Source: Symbiodinium natans (taxonomy: Eukaryota > Sar > Dinophyceae > Suessiales > Symbiodiniaceae). From it: a DNA stretch of 64,000 nt. How positions within the stretch are numbered: position 1 is the stretch's first letter; the number at the start of each line of letters is the position of its first letter. Both the position numbers and the translations under genes were made by a program. The stretch spans positions 239,501-303,500 of the forward strand of contig CAJNDS010002465.1 of the NCBI GenBank assembly GCA_905221605.1, read 5' to 3'. The notes beneath the pieces were generated by a model that saw nothing but the letters and a program-made list of their open reading frames with translations, was not told where the DNA came from and made no database searches. Shown one piece after another: positions 17,601 to 28,586 of the stretch.

Positions 17601-17664
17601 ATAGCTTAAGGGATCCCAAGAGACTTTTTGGATCCTCCCAGGGGTCTGGGAGTTTAGGGTATGC

Positions 17665-17730
17665 AAGATCAGAGTCCGTCAAGACAGCAATGTCGCCATC
17701 AGGAGAGATGCGCTTCAGAAGAACCTCGGT
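17665..17730 (-). CDS. exon of the minus-strand gene (15.5-31.6 kb)
   Basis: Acceptor CCTAAAAAG|ACC, 22 codons beginning TEVLLKRISPDGDIAVLTDS, probable GC donor CTT|GCATACCC; phase 0 at both ends. The frame is clearly protein-like. Confidence 0.65.
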
Positions 17731-18025
17731 CTTTTTAGGGTTTAGGGTTTAGGGTTTAGGGTTTAGGGTTTAGGGTTTAGGGTTTAGGGTTTAGGGTTTA
17801 GGGCTAGAACACTTGGGGGACTTAGTAGGCACAGGATAAGAGTTCAAAGTAGCCTTCACAGGAACCCCCCACTTCAGATTAGAACTTGCACGTCCGCCCA
17901 TCCTCCAAATACTCCTAAACCTGAAACCCGAAGCCCCCTAAACGCTAAACCCTACAACACAAGCGTTTGTTTTTCCCAAGGGGTTCGAGGTAGCCAGTCG
18001 GCTCACAGCACCTCAAACTTTACTC

Positions 18026-18139
18026 CTAGGCTGCCCAGTAACCTAGGATGAAAAAAGGGTGCCCTTTTTTGCTTAAAGGGGTTTATAAGGGAACCTAAAC
18101 CCCCCAAAAAGGGAATAAGGGTACTACTGGGCATCCTAG
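18026..18139. mobile_element. MITE-like element, family C
   Basis: 114 bp with ends CTAGGCTGCCCAGTA and TACTGGGCATCCTAG (14 of 15 complementary). The copy at 56369-56482 has the same length; a shorter copy is at 28499-28586. Confidence 0.75.
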
Positions 18140-18322
18140 ACTCTAGAACCCTAAGCTAGCAAGTCTGTATACCCCAAAACCCGAATCTCAAGGATCTCAG
18201 CCCCCCCTCAACCTTAAACCCCTGGGCCCGAATTGTTCTTGCTAAAGCTGCTTTCACAGGTCTAAGATATAACTTGACCCCAACCCCTAAACCCTGCACT
18301 TTTATTTCTACAAATGAACCCC

Positions 18323-18700
18323 TAAAACCCTAAAACCCTAAAACCCTAAAACCCTAAAACCCTAAAACCCTAAAACCCTAAAACCCTAAAACCCTAAAAC
18401 CCTAAAACCCTAAAACCCTAAAACCCTAAAACCCTAAAACCCTAAAACCCTAAAACACTAAAACCCTAAAACCCTAAAACCCTAAAACCCTAAAACCCTA
18501 AAACCCTAAAACCCTAAAACCCTAAAACCCTAAAACCCTAAAACCCTAAAACCCTAAAACCCTAAAACCCTAAAACCCTAACACCCTAAAACCCTAAAAC
18601 CCTAAAACCCTAAAACCCTAAAACCCTAAAACCCTAAAACCCTAAAACCCTAAAACCCTAAAACCCTAAAACCCTAAAACCCTAAAACCCTAAAACCCTA
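18323..18700. repeat. homogenised CCCTAAAA (8-bp) array
   Basis: About 47 units of CCCTAAAA with only two altered units (CACTAAAA, CCCTAACA). This is the longest uniform variant array in the window. It lies in a large intron between 17730 and 19234. Confidence 0.98.
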
Positions 18701-18739
18701 ATCCCTACCCCCTGTGAAGCCCTAACCCCAGCTTCGCAA

Positions 18740-18840
18740 CCCCCCTAAACCCCTAAACCCCTAAACCCCCAAACCCCCAAACCCCCAAACCCCCAAACCC
18801 CTAAACCCCTAAACCCCTAAACCCCTAAACCCCTAGACCC
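18740..18840. repeat. CCCCTAAA / CCCCCAAA array
   Basis: Short blocks of CCCCTAAA, then CCCCCAAA, then CCCCTAAA again, just downstream of the CCCTAAAA array. Confidence 0.9.
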
Positions 18841-19233
18841 ACAACACCGTAAACCCTATACCCTTTTGATTTTATGAAGAAACCCTGAAGCCTACCCCTA
18901 TGAAGGCCTAACCCCTAACCTCTAAACTCAGCTTCCCAACCCCAGCCTCCAAACCTTCTAACCCCTACAACCCTTAACACTCACAAAACCATAAACTTAC
19001 TTCTGCAATAACCAAAGGGACAAAGGCTAAACTTCAATGTTCCTTGGGCTGCGCTCAGAAGGGTAGCTATAAATTTAGTTTTTGGCTGCCTGATTAGGAA
19101 ACCCAATAAACCCAAAAAGGCTAAGGATCTAAAGTTACAGTAACGCACCACAAAGGTTCCTTCTAAATACAGAAACCAAAAAATCAAAAGCTCAACCATT
19201 GGCTAAGTAAGCCCCTCCATATTCCCAAGGCAC

Positions 19234-19275
19234 TGAGCCAGGCGTGTAGCGGGGCGGAGCCGCAAGCTCCACTTC
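19234..19275 (-). CDS. exon of the minus-strand gene (15.5-31.6 kb)
   Basis: Acceptor GCGTGGAG|GAA, 14 codons reading EVELAAPPRYTPGS, donor TCA|GTGCCTTGG; phase 0 at both ends. Confidence 0.55.
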
Positions 19276-19486
19276 CTCCACGCGTTTAGGGTCTAGGGTC
19301 TAGGGTTTAGGGTTTAGGGTTTTAGGGTTTAGGGTTTAGGGTTTAGGGCTTGGGGTTTGGGGTTTAGGGTTTGGGGCTTAGGGTTTTGGAGTTTAGGCTT
19401 TGGGATTGACGGTCTGTTGGGCCAGAGTTCGGGTCCTTAAGGGACGGCGAACTTGACAGGGGAAGGGGTTTTAGGGGTTTATGGCT

Positions 19487-19612
19487 TGCAAGGAGGCGCC
19501 CCCCAAGTTATAAGCAGAGTTATAAGGGACCTAAATTGGGTTATAAGGACCCTCAACTAGGGTATAAGTCCCTTAACTATAGTTAGTATAGTAAGGGGGC
19601 CCCTCCTTGTAG
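19487..19612. mobile_element. MITE-like element, family B
   Basis: Second copy of the element at 15106-15232, with ends TGCAAGGAGGCGCCCCCC and GGGGGCCCCTCCTTGTAG. Confidence 0.75.
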
Positions 19613-19898
19613 GTTTCAATCACGAGGCCTGAGACTCCCTACAACCAGGCCTTAGCGCTTTTAAACACTAGACCTGCTTGACGTGGGCACTCCCGAAACC
19701 CTGAACCCTGAGCCTCCTAAACCCTAAACCTAAACCCTAAACCCTAAACCCTAAAGCCTAAACCCTACCGACTCTCTTCCTCCGCATCTGTTTTCTTGGG
19801 GTTTGGGTTGGGAAGATCGAAGCCCGAAAACCGAACTCTCAGGGTTTAGGGTTTAGGGTTTAGGGTTTCGGGTTTGGGGTTTAGGGTGGTTGGGGGAC

Positions 19899-19973
19899 CT
19901 CCAAGATTTCGCGCCCGCGAAAGTGCGGCTGCAACAGCTGATGGATGGTGGCCTCGAGCGCTTCGCCGAAACC
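19899..19973 (-). CDS. exon of the minus-strand gene (15.5-31.6 kb)
   Basis: Acceptor TCTAAAG|GGT, 25 codons reading GFGEALEATIHQLLQPHFRG and ending REILE, donor GAG|GTCCCCC; phase 0 at both ends, C/G third positions. One of the most convincing exons; no family recognised. Confidence 0.7.
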
Positions 19974-20393
19974 CTTTAGACCCTAAATCCGAAAACTCTA
20001 AACCCTAAACCCTAAAGCCTAAACCCTAAACCCTAAACCCTAAACCCTAAAGGTAAACCCGTAAACCCGTAAACCCTGATGGTCAAAAACTCTCTTCCAA
20101 GAGAAAGGGGCCCGAATCCCGACAAGACCCCCTCCCCCCCACCACAAGGGTTGAGGGGCCAAGGTGTTACCGTTTCGAGCCAAGGACCCCTTCATTAAAG
20201 CCTCAGAAGAGAGAATATACTAGTCTTAGTACATAGGGGACTTGCAAGGAACGTACCCCAGCGGTTTCGGAGCGCTTTAGGGCTGAACCCTAAACCCTAA
20301 ACCCTAAACCCCTAAACACTTTTGGGTGTACGGTTTAGGGTTGAGGGTTTAGGGTTTCTAGGGGTTGGGGAAGAATTCGGGTACAACAGCGAC

Positions 20394-20450
20394 TGCCGCC
20401 CGAAAGGCATAGTCCGAGAGGTCTCGGAGGACGCCGCCAGACATCGCAGC
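20394..20450 (-). CDS. exon, possibly 5', of the minus-strand gene
   Basis: A long pyrimidine-rich stretch ends at TTTGCCGAG|GCTGCG and an ATG at 20444; the reading is MSGGVLRDLSDYAFRAA, with a donor at GCA|GTCGCTG or slightly further. Position and pyrimidine tract would suit either an internal exon or a spliced-leader acceptor at a 5' end. Confidence 0.5.
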
Positions 20451-21123
20451 CTCGGCAAAGCGCAACCAGTAGAAGGGAGCAACAGGAGGGAGCCCGATAA
20501 GAGGACCCCCCCAATCAGGGTTTAGGGTTTAGGGTTGGTTTAGGGTGTAGTACGGGTTTGGGGCCTAAACCCTAAACCCTAAACCCTAAACCCTAAACCC
20601 TAAACCCTAAACCCTAAACCCTAAAGGGCCCTGAACCCTCAACCCTAAACGCGAAACGCTTAAACCCGAATCAACCTGCCTAAGCAGCCCCCCAAAAGCA
20701 GCCTGTTAGCTCAAATTTTGGGGGCACTGGATTCCATCCTGGGGCTTGGGCTTAGGGCTTAGGGCTGTAGGGCTCTTAAAGGGCTCTTAGGGCGTAGGGC
20801 TTGGGGTTGAGGGGTTTGGGCTTAGGGCGTAGGGCTTGGGGTTTAAGGGGTTTGGGCTTAGGCCTTACGGAAAGCCCAAACTCCAGTACCACCGGAAATC
20901 ACCCGGCATAAAGCTCGCAATCTGTAAGCCACAACCGCATGGATGCCTGCTCCCAGCTACCCAGGAGCGCCCAGGGCAGGAAAATCGGAGCCTGTTTTAC
21001 CAGGCGGCACGCGGACTCGATCTGCCTCCTGTCCCGTAACTAAGTGCCTGCAAACACGAAGCTGGTGACTGGAGGAGCCCTTCCTTTTGGCTGGGCCCGC
21101 CCGGGGTACCCACGGAAACTCAC

Positions 21124-21225
21124 CCCTCATGTTGGGCCCCCCCCTCGCGAACACGGGAGAGGCTCTCAGGTACGCCTTTTGCAAGCACACTGCGCGCTCT
21201 CTCCAATTTTCCGGAGCTGCTGGTG
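21124..21225 (-). CDS. exon of a minus-strand gene
   Basis: Acceptor GCCAAAG|CA; the reading PAAPENWRERAVCLQKAYLR continues to GGPNMR; strong donor GGG|GTGAGTTTCC. It starts with two bases, matching the exon at 21839-21884. Plus frames are open too. Confidence 0.5.
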
Positions 21226-21260
21226 CTTTGGCTTGTGCGCCGGGTTGATGCACTTATTAA

Positions 21261-21350
21261 GCTAACCCACTTAGAAGCCTCTTAAGTGCCCGAATATGGT
21301 TATATATGTACAGTTCGAAGTACGGTTATAGTTGGTTAATAAGTACCATG
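21261..21350. mobile_element. short dispersed element, family A
   Basis: Shares AGCCTCTTAAGTGCCC, ATATGGTTATATATGTACAG and ATAAGTACCATG with 5772-5873. Confidence 0.55.
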
Positions 21351-21374
21351 AAAACCCAAAATACCCTAAACACT

Positions 21375-21422
21375 AGCCAACACCTCGTAGACCCCGAAGC
21401 CAACACCTCGTAGACCCCAAAG
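21375..21422 (+). repeat. 24-bp tandem repeat, two copies
   Basis: GCCAACACCTCGTAGACCCC followed by GAA and then AAA, repeated directly. Confidence 0.7.
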
Positions 21423-21838
21423 AGCCTCGGAAATCCCCAATCCGCAACACCAATCCCAGGACTTCTATGAACGCGGGTCTCGGTTTAGGTTTTGGGGTTC
21501 AGGGCTTAGGGCTCAGGATTTAGGGCTTGGGCTATTAAGTAAGCCAAGGAGGGGCAAGCGTAATGTTACGTTGCCATGCAGGCGTGAACACATAGCCTCT
21601 TCAGAAACCGAGTGCTAAAAACTTGGCAACCTTGCGATTTGTAACTTAAACACAAAAACCTCTGAGCCTTTCACCCCGAACCCTCAACCCTAAACCAGAA
21701 CGAGACCCTAAACCCTAATACCCTAGGCCCTAAACCCCAAACCCTAAACCCTGAACCCTAAACCCTAAACCCGAAACCCTGAACCCTAAACCCTAAACCC
21801 TAAAACCCTGAACCCTTAGTACTTAAGACCAGGTGCAC

Positions 21839-21884
21839 GGATGGAGTCCACGGCAGCGATCGCAGGCAGGAGGAGATCGGCGGC
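21839..21884 (-). CDS. exon of a minus-strand gene
   Basis: A textbook acceptor TTTTTGTTTTGCAG|GCC, then AADLLLPAIAAVDSI, donor ATCC|GTGCACC. It runs from phase 0 to phase 1. Confidence 0.6.
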
Positions 21885-22067
21885 CTGCAAAACAAAAACT
21901 CAGGGGTTCTAACCCTAAACCCTAAACCCTAAACCCTAAACCCTGAACCCCTAAACCCTCAAAACCCTTAAAGACCAATAAACCTCTAAGCCCTATAAAC
22001 CCGTCCTACACCCGGAGTATTTCCGTTTCAGGGATTCAGGTTTAAGAGGCTGGGACCGAAGAAGCTC

Positions 22068-22122
22068 TCTCTCCCCCCCTCCCTCTCTCTCCCCCTCCCT
22101 CTCTCCCTCTCTCCCTCTCTCT
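22068..22122 (+). repeat. CT-rich microsatellite
   Basis: CTCTCTCTCCCCCCCTCCCT and similar units, directly before a TTTAGGG array. Confidence 0.9.
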
Positions 22123-22984
22123 AGGGTTTAGGGTTTAGGGTTTAGGGTTTAGAGTTTAGGGTTTAGGGTTTAGGGTTTAGGGTTTAGGGCATAGGGCTTC
22201 TGGCTTTTATGCCTTCGGGATCAGGCCTGGAGTTTCGGGGCTTTTACAGAACCCAACACCCTAAACCCTAAAGCATATATAAACCGTTAGGGCTTAGGGC
22301 TGGGGGTTCGGGGAGTCGGAACCTCTTGTTCGGGAAAGCCGCCGCCCCTACAACGGCCCCCTACGAAAGCCGAAGCCCCCTCCCTATTCAACGTGTCTTG
22401 GACTTTCCGCCCTAAAGCCTAAACCCTAAACCCTAAACCCTAAACCCTAAACCCTAAACCCTAGACCCTAAGCCCTAAGCCCTAAGCCCTAAGCCCTAAG
22501 CCCTAAACCCTGAACCCTAAACCCTAAGCTCTAAACCCTAAACCCTAAACCCTAAACTCTAAACCCTGACTGTTCAAGGTCTAGGGTTCAAAGCCCCTAC
22601 CCCACCTCCCCCCTCCTGGAGTCCCCGAAAGCCAAAAGCCTGAAAAATAGGGTTCAGGGTTTAGGGTTTAGGGTTTAGGGTTTAGGGTTTAGGGTTTAGA
22701 GTTTAAACACCCTAAAACCCTCGCAGCCGCTACCTTAAGCCCTCAACCCTCAAGCCTGAACCCTAAACCCCTAAAGCCCCAAAGCCCTAATCCCCAAACC
22801 CTATAAAGTTGCAACTCACAACCCTAAACCCGAAACCCTAACCCCTAAACCGTACTAACCCTATAAACCCTAAACCCTAAACCCTAAACCCTAAACCCTA
22901 AACCCTACTGACCCTAAACCCTAAACCCTACTAGCCCTAAACCCTAAACCCCCCAAAACCCAGACTTCTCCCGCTCCAAAAGAA

Positions 22985-23020
22985 GCGCGCGCGCGCGCGC
23001 GCGCGCGCGCGCGGGGGGGG
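22985..23020. repeat. (GC)n microsatellite followed by a G run
   Basis: About 14 GC dinucleotides, then about eight G. Confidence 0.95.
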
Positions 23021-23030
23021 GCGGCCGCGC

Positions 23031-23097
23031 CTGGAGCTGTGCGTGGGCCAAGGCGGCCTCCTCGGCCACCTGGTAGCTCTTGAGCACCTCCTGGAAC
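23031..23097 (-). CDS. exon of a minus-strand gene
   Basis: Acceptor ACCGCAG|G, 22 codons with almost exclusively C/G third positions, reading FQEVLKSYQVAEEAALAHAQ and then LQ; GC donor CAG|GCGCGG. The phase fits the exon at 24884-24959. It would form an amphipathic helix. Confidence 0.65.
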
Positions 23098-23103
23098 CTG
23101 CGG

Positions 23104-23270
23104 TTAGGGTTTAGGGTTTAGGGTTTAGGGTTTAGGGTTTAGGGTTTAGGGTTTAGGGTTTGGGGTTTAGGGTTTAGGGTTTAGGGTTTAGGGTTTAGGG
23201 TTTAGGATTTAGGTTTTAGGGTTTAGGGTTTAGGGTTTAGCGTTTAGGGTTTAGGGTTTAGCGTTTAGGG
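23104..23270. repeat. TTTAGGG array
   Basis: About 165 bp with occasional TTTGGGG and TTTAGCG units, starting seven bases from the exon end. Confidence 0.95.
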
Positions 23271-23315
23271 TTGAATTATGGTTTAGGGTTTTATGGCTTA
23301 GGGCTCATTTGTTGC

Positions 23316-23322
23316 TTTTTTT

Positions 23323-23353
<31 letters not shown>

Positions 23354-23467
23354 GGGGGGGTTTAGGTCTAGGGTTGTAGGGCTTTAATTAGGCTTTTGAG
23401 TTTGTAGTTGTATATGTAGTTGTGCGTGTGTGTGCTTTTTTTTTTTTTTTTGGGGGGGGGGGGGGGG
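23316..23467 (+). repeat. two T-run/G-run junctions
   Basis: T17 followed by G28 (23316-23360), and T16 followed by G16 (23436-23467). The segment between is G/T-rich. A related T-rich to G-rich junction is at about 25189-25230. Confidence 0.95.
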
Positions 23468-24338
23468 TGGGGTTAGGGTCTCGGGCTTTTGGCGTTTGGC
23501 TTTCGGTTTAAGGGTAGTTTTGGGGTGCTAGGGCTGCTAGTGTCTAGGGCATTGGGGCTTTACGGGGTTTTGGGCTTTGGGTGTTGTTGTGGAAGCCCGT
23601 CCCCGAGCCTCTGCACGCTTTGTTCGGCTTCATTGGGGAGGGGAGGGAGATTTTATAAGCCTTTTTAGAGTTTTCCTGGGGGTTGGTTTTATGTTGTTGG
23701 TTTCTGTTGTTGATACGTTTCGCTAAAGGATCTTCAATTTTCAGGGGTTTCTTTAAAGACTTGCAGGCATCGGTTTAGGCAGTTTGGGGGCTTGGGGGAT
23801 TTGTAGTTTGTAGGGTTCAAGGTTTTAGGGACTGAGATTTTGGGGACTCAGGGTTCCGGGTTTGGGGTTTGGGGTTTAGGGTCTAGGGTTTTACAGGGGG
23901 TTGAGCCCACAGAGCTGTAAAACTACTTCCACTTTTGGGTCTAGGTTTAGGGGTTCGGGTACCTCAGTAGAAGCTCCATCCCTGAACCTTGAATAACTAG
24001 GGCGTTGCGGGTGGGAGCCCATCTAGATAATTTGGGCTGGAGGGTTGGCCACACTGCGAACTCCAAAGCTGTATTCATCGTTAGCTATGCTACTGCGCAG
24101 GGCACGTTTAGTAGATGTCAGAAGGCACTATAAGGGTTAAAGAATTGCGATCTAAACGGAGATACTGTGGAAACCGCTCACCCGAAGCGTCCTACAACAA
24201 GATACGGCCCGAATGCCATAAAACTCTCCCAAAGGGAAGGGCCGGATCTCGCCTGTAAATGTAGACCATGGCAAAAAGCACGATGGAAGCCGCTGTCGTC
24301 CAAACCTCACAGTTGGAACAGATGTGCTGGGCCTAACC

Positions 24339-24445
24339 TTGGGATGCTCCCCCTTATACTAACAGTCCTTGATAGGGATTATAACAAGGGGGGGGTTACT
24401 ATAGTCCCTATTAAGGGCGGGTTTCAAAAAGGGGGAACATCCCAA
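24339..24445. mobile_element. MITE-like element, family D
   Basis: The ends TTGGGATGCTCCCCCTT and AAGGGGGAACATCCCAA are inverted with one mismatch. The interior contains AGGGATTATAACAAGGGG and is non-coding. Confidence 0.65.
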
Positions 24446-24883
24446 CCTAAACCCTAAACTCAACTGCCTTGTAAACATGTTGCAGGGATTTCAGCTCCAA
24501 GGCCAAAACCGTACAAGCCCATGACCTAGCATCCTTTGTCCCCCCAAAAACCATGGGCTTAGGGTTTAGGGTTTAGGGCTTAGGGCTTAGGGTTTAATTC
24601 TGGACGCCTGGTGACTCTACAATGACTGTATGAAGGTCAGGTGTCCCATCAATGCCTTGGAGTTAGAAGCCCAAACCGCGTACTACGCTTAGCGTTGGAA
24701 CCCGGAACCCTAAACCCTGAACCCCAATCCATAAACCCTGTATAAATTCAGTGGTTCAGGTCCCCAAACCGGAAAAGAAGACCGCACAAACAAAAAACGA
24801 ACCCCAAACCCTAAACCCTAAACCCTAAACCCGAAACCCTAAACCCTAAACCCTAAACCCTAAACACAGACAAAAACAGAGAC

Positions 24884-24959
24884 GTTGTTGATTCCATCTG
24901 CGGAACCCCGGCAAAGACGGCAGTGGGAATCACGCCGGCCCTGTTTAGGTCGAAGTAGC
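24884..24959 (-). CDS. exon of a minus-strand gene
   Basis: Acceptor TCCAACAG|GC; the reading YFDLNRAGVIPTAVFAGVPQ continues with MEST; donor AC|GTCTCTG. It starts and ends with two-base overhangs; the end fits the exon at 23031-23097. Confidence 0.6.
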
Positions 24960-25299
24960 CTGTTGGAAGCTTCGGGTTTTGGGTTTAGCGTTTGGGGTTT
25001 AGGGTGTAGGGTTTGGGGTTTAGGGTTTTGGGTTTGGGGTTTAGGGTGCAGGGTTTAGGGTTTGGGGCTTACGTAGGGTTTAGTTGGGGTTTGGGGTTTA
25101 GGGTTTAGGGTTTGGGGTTTAGGGTTTGGGGTTTAGGGTTTGGGGTTTAGGGTTTGGGGCTTGAGGTTTGTGTTTTAGGGCTATTTGTGTTTTTTTTTTT
25201 TGGTTGGGGGGGGGGGGGGGGGGGGGAGGGAGGGGGCTTTGGGCTTAGGGCCACAGAGTTTGCCAGCGTGCCAGGGTAGCTGGCCCAAAAGACCCCAAC

Positions 25300-25410
25300 T
25301 GCCCTAAACCCTTAAACCCTTAAACCCTTAAACCCTTAAACCCTTAAACCCTTAAACCCTTAAACCCTTAAACCCTTAAACCCTTAAACCCTTAAACCCT
25401 TAAACCCTTA
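25300..25410. repeat. homogenised CCCTTAAA (8-bp) array
   Basis: About 13 CCCTTAAA units, then a few CCCTAAA. Confidence 0.95.
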
Positions 25411-25456
25411 CACCCCTACACCCTAAACCCTAACCCCTAAACCCTAAACCCTAAAC

Positions 25457-25518
25457 GAGGGCCTTAAAAGCCGAACAAGTGCAACTCGCGACTCGGTCCC
25501 TTGAATCCTCCGAAGAAC
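25457..25518 (-). CDS. exon-like island, minus
   Basis: Acceptor GGCTGGAG|GTT, reading VLRRIQGTESRVALVRLLR; the donor TC|GTTTAGGG is in telomere repeat. It starts in phase 0, as the exon at 26087-26156 predicts. Confidence 0.5.
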
Positions 25519-25823
25519 CTCCAGCCCCTCCCCCTAAACCCCTAAACCTCCATATCCACCAAGAGTTCAGGGGTTTAGGGTTTAGGGTTTAAGGTTTAAG
25601 AAGGTCAGGAGATTTTGGGTTGAGGGTTTAGGGTTTAGGAGGTTCAGGGGATTAGGGAGGCGGCTTAGAAGCTTAAGGTGTAGGATTTCACGGGTTTTGG
25701 AAGTTTAGAGGCTTAGGATGTTCAGTCTAGGGCTTGGGATCTTTGACTTTTTAGGAGTTTAGGAACGTAGGGGCTTAAGAAGTTTCGTCTAGGTTTAGTA
25801 TCTTGAGGGGATTTAGAATGTTT

Positions 25824-26048
25824 AGGGTTTAGGGTTCGGGTTTAGGTTTAGGGTTTAGGGTTTAGGGTTTAGGGTTTAGGGTTTAGGGTTTAGGGTTTAG
25901 GGTTTAGGGTTTAGGGTTTAGGGTTTAGGGTTTAGGGTTTAGGGTTAGGGTTTAGGGTTTAGGGTTTAGGGTTTAGGGTTGAGGGTTTAGCGTTTAGGGT
26001 TTAGCGTTTAGGGTTTAGGGTTTAGGGTTTAGGGTTTAGGGTTTAGGG
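25824..26048. repeat. TTTAGGG array
   Basis: About 30 units with rare TTAGGG and TTTAGCG variants. Confidence 0.95.
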
Positions 26049-26086
26049 TGACGTCTAGGGTTTAGTTTTTAAAAAATCTCCAGCAC

Positions 26087-26156
26087 CCTCCATTGCGCGC
26101 AGCCTGGATCCGGTCGTGTCGGATCGAAGGGATCGATCTCCTTTGGTGGCATGCAG
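26087..26156 (-). CDS. exon of the minus-strand gene (15.5-31.6 kb)
   Basis: Acceptor AACCCCAG|C; the reading CMPPKEIDPFDPTRPDPGCA continues with QWR; donor AGG|GTGCTGG. It begins one base into a codon, as the exon at 27364-27406 requires. Confidence 0.6.
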
Positions 26157-26585
26157 CTGGGGTTTAGGGGTTAGGGTTAGGGTTTAGGGTTGTTTGAGGT
26201 TGCTCTTACGACTGAGGATCTAGGGTCTAGGGTTTAGGGTTAATCGGGATCCCTTACATACCCAAAAGCCCAAGGGCCGAGGTAAGGGACCATATCAGAA
26301 GACTACGTAACATCCCTTAGAGCTGTAGGGGTTTTGGGGCGTTATGGGCGTTTGGGGGTTTTAGGGCGTTGAGGCTTTAGGGTTTCCTTTTAGGGTTTGG
26401 TGGCATTCGGATTTTAGGGCTTTTGCAGGTAGGGCTTTAACATTAGGGCTTGGGGTCTCAGGACTTGGGCGCTTCCGCTTGGGGAATGTGGTTTAGGGAT
26501 TAGGCCTCAGGTCTTTGAAGCCAGATCTCGGTTGGGGGGAGCGTAGGAACGTCAAACCTTGACCTCCAAACGCCAAATCCCAGGC

Positions 26586-26713
26586 TACTTGAAGGTTCAT
26601 GGGTAGTTATAAGTACGTAGGGGTATTGTTACCCAGTAGTACCTCATTTAAGCTTAGAATATACGTTACCTTACTTATCACCATGCTTATGCCTACCCAT
26701 GAACCTTGAAGTA
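26586..26713. mobile_element. MITE-like element with 21-bp terminal inverted repeats
   Basis: The ends TACTTGAAGGTTCATGGGTA(G) and (C)TACCCATGAACCTTGAAGTA match at 20 of 21 positions. A TA target duplication is possible. Related ends occur at 10206-10239, 54119-54136 and 57733-57749. Confidence 0.7.
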
Positions 26714-27363
26714 TAAACTGAAAGAGTATATACATATGAACTGGTAAAGTCTTCTTGTCTGTACCTGTAGCAGGGATAGCAGGGGGGGGGGGTAGGGTTT
26801 CAGGGGTTTGGGTTCAGGCGGGTTGAAGTTCTCAATAACCTCAGTTGCTTTCAACATAAACACCCATGTGTTCAACAGCTACACCGTCCCTCGATCTCAA
26901 ACCCGAGTTGTGGCCCTCCATGCCAGTTCCCGGTAGAATCATCGACTACGAACCCTAAACCCTAAACCCTAAACCCTAAACCCTAAACCCTAAACCCTAA
27001 CCCTAAACCCCAAACCCGAAACCCTACACCCTGAACCTCCAACTAAAAAAGGAAGTCCCGAACCCCCAAGCTCACGATCCCGGAACCGCTACATGCTAAA
27101 TCACAAAACCTTCCTGAACACAAGCTCCCAAAACTCCCTACACGACTTTCAAAAACCACAAAGACCCCCAACTCTCTCAGCACTGCTGACCCTGAACCCC
27201 ATAGACCCTAAACCCTAAACCCTGCTGACCCTAAAAGGTAGAACCCGAAACAAAAACCCCTAAACCCTAAACCCTAAACCCTAAACCCTAAACCCTAAAC
27301 CCTAAACCCTAAACCCTAAACCCTAAACCCTGCTGCTCAGGGTCCGGATCTGACCTCTGCGAC

Positions 27364-27406
27364 CTATAAGACTTCGGCGTCCCTTCGCTTTTGGCGCGCA
27401 CCAAGC
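27364..27406 (-). CDS. exon-like island, minus preferred
   Basis: Acceptor AACCCAAG|GC, reading LVRAKSEGTPKSY, donor AG|GTCGCAG; both ends are phase-compatible with the neighbours. The plus strand is open as well. Confidence 0.45.
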
Positions 27407-27408
27407 CT

Positions 27409-27780
27409 TGGGTTTAGGGTTTGGGGTTTAGGGTTTAGGGTTTAGGGTTTGGGGGGTTTAGGGTTTGGGGTTTAGGGTTTGGGGTTTGGGGTTTGGGGTT
27501 TGGGTTTAGGGGTTTAGGGGTTTGGGGTTTGGGGTTTGGGTTTGGGGTTTGGGGTTTGGGGTTTGGGGTTTGGGGTTTAGGGTTTAGGGTTTAGGGTTTG
27601 GGGTTTGGGGTTTCGGGTTTGGGGTTTGGGGTTTGGGTTTGGGGTTTGGGGTTTAGGGTTTGGGGTTTGGGGTTTGGGGTTTGGGGTTTGGGGTTTAGGG
27701 TTTAGGGTTTGGGGTTTAGGGTTTGAGGTTTAGGGTGTGGGGTTTAGGGTTTGGGGTTTAGGGTTTGGGGCTTGGGGTTT
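27409..27780. repeat. mixed TTTGGGG / TTTAGGG array
   Basis: About 370 bp dominated by GGGGTTT units interleaved with TTTAGGG. Confidence 0.95.
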
Positions 27781-28265
27781 AAAGGTGGGCTGCAGGGAGC
27801 AGGGTCTACTGGAAGGAGCATTGGGACGTAGAACTCAGGAAAGAAATGTGAAGTTCGAAGTTGCAGCATCAGGCACAGAGCACAAAAGACTAAACCCTAA
27901 GGAACGCTAAACCCGAAACCTTTAAGAACAAAAAAACCTAAAAGCATGCGGGCCAGAAGGCAGCATGAAGGAACACCTCCATAGGCTTTAGGGTGTTTAG
28001 GACCGCTGGTGGACACCAAGCACCCAACAAATTGGGGTTGAGGGTTTAGGGACTATCCCTAAACCCTAAACCCTAAACCCTAAACCCTAAACCCCAGAAC
28101 TCTGGTTCTATCCCTTCGAGGGTTTGAGGCTTAGGGTTTAGGCACTGGGAGTTACGGTCCCTAGATAATCCCTTACAGAGTTTAGGGGCTACTTAGGGTT
28201 TGGAGAGATAAGGCACCAAGTGCCCTAGTCCCCGACTAAGAACTCGTAAGATTTGGGCCTTCTCC

Positions 28266-28360
28266 ATGCCCTAAACCCTAAACCCTAAACCCTAAACCCT
28301 AAACCCTAAACCCTAAACCCTAAACCCTAAACCCTAAACCCTAAACCCTAAACCCTAAAC
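28266..28360. repeat. CCCTAAA array
   Basis: About 13 perfect units, ending at a likely small exon (28363-28393), minus strand, EGEPEARR, whose donor AGAG|GTTTAGGG lies in the array. Confidence 0.95.
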
Positions 28361-28498
28361 CTCTCCTAGCTTCGGGCTCGCCTTCGCTGCTGGGCTTAGG
28401 GTTTGGGGTTTGGGGTTGCGGGTTGAGGGTTTAGGTTTGTAGGGTTTAGGGCTTAGGAAGCAGGGTGTAGAGGCCATTAACCCCCGCAAGAAACAATC

Positions 28499-28586
28499 CT
28501 AGGTTGCCCAGTAACCTAGGAAGAAAAGGTACAAGCGAACCTAAGCCCCCCCGAAAAGGGAATAAGGGCACTACTGAACATCCTAG
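28499..28586. mobile_element. MITE-like element, family C (short form)
   Basis: CTAGGTTGCCCAGTA ... TACTGAACATCCTAG, 88 bp, with the internal deletion relative to 18026-18139. Confidence 0.7.

Noticed and set aside
18323-18700. CRISPR-like array
   Set aside because: The units are directly adjacent 8-bp telomere-type repeats with no spacers.
20957-21253. A single 98-codon minus-strand gene
   Set aside because: Only the part 21124-21225 looks coding and ends at a strong GTGAGT donor; the remainder of the ORF is probably intron.
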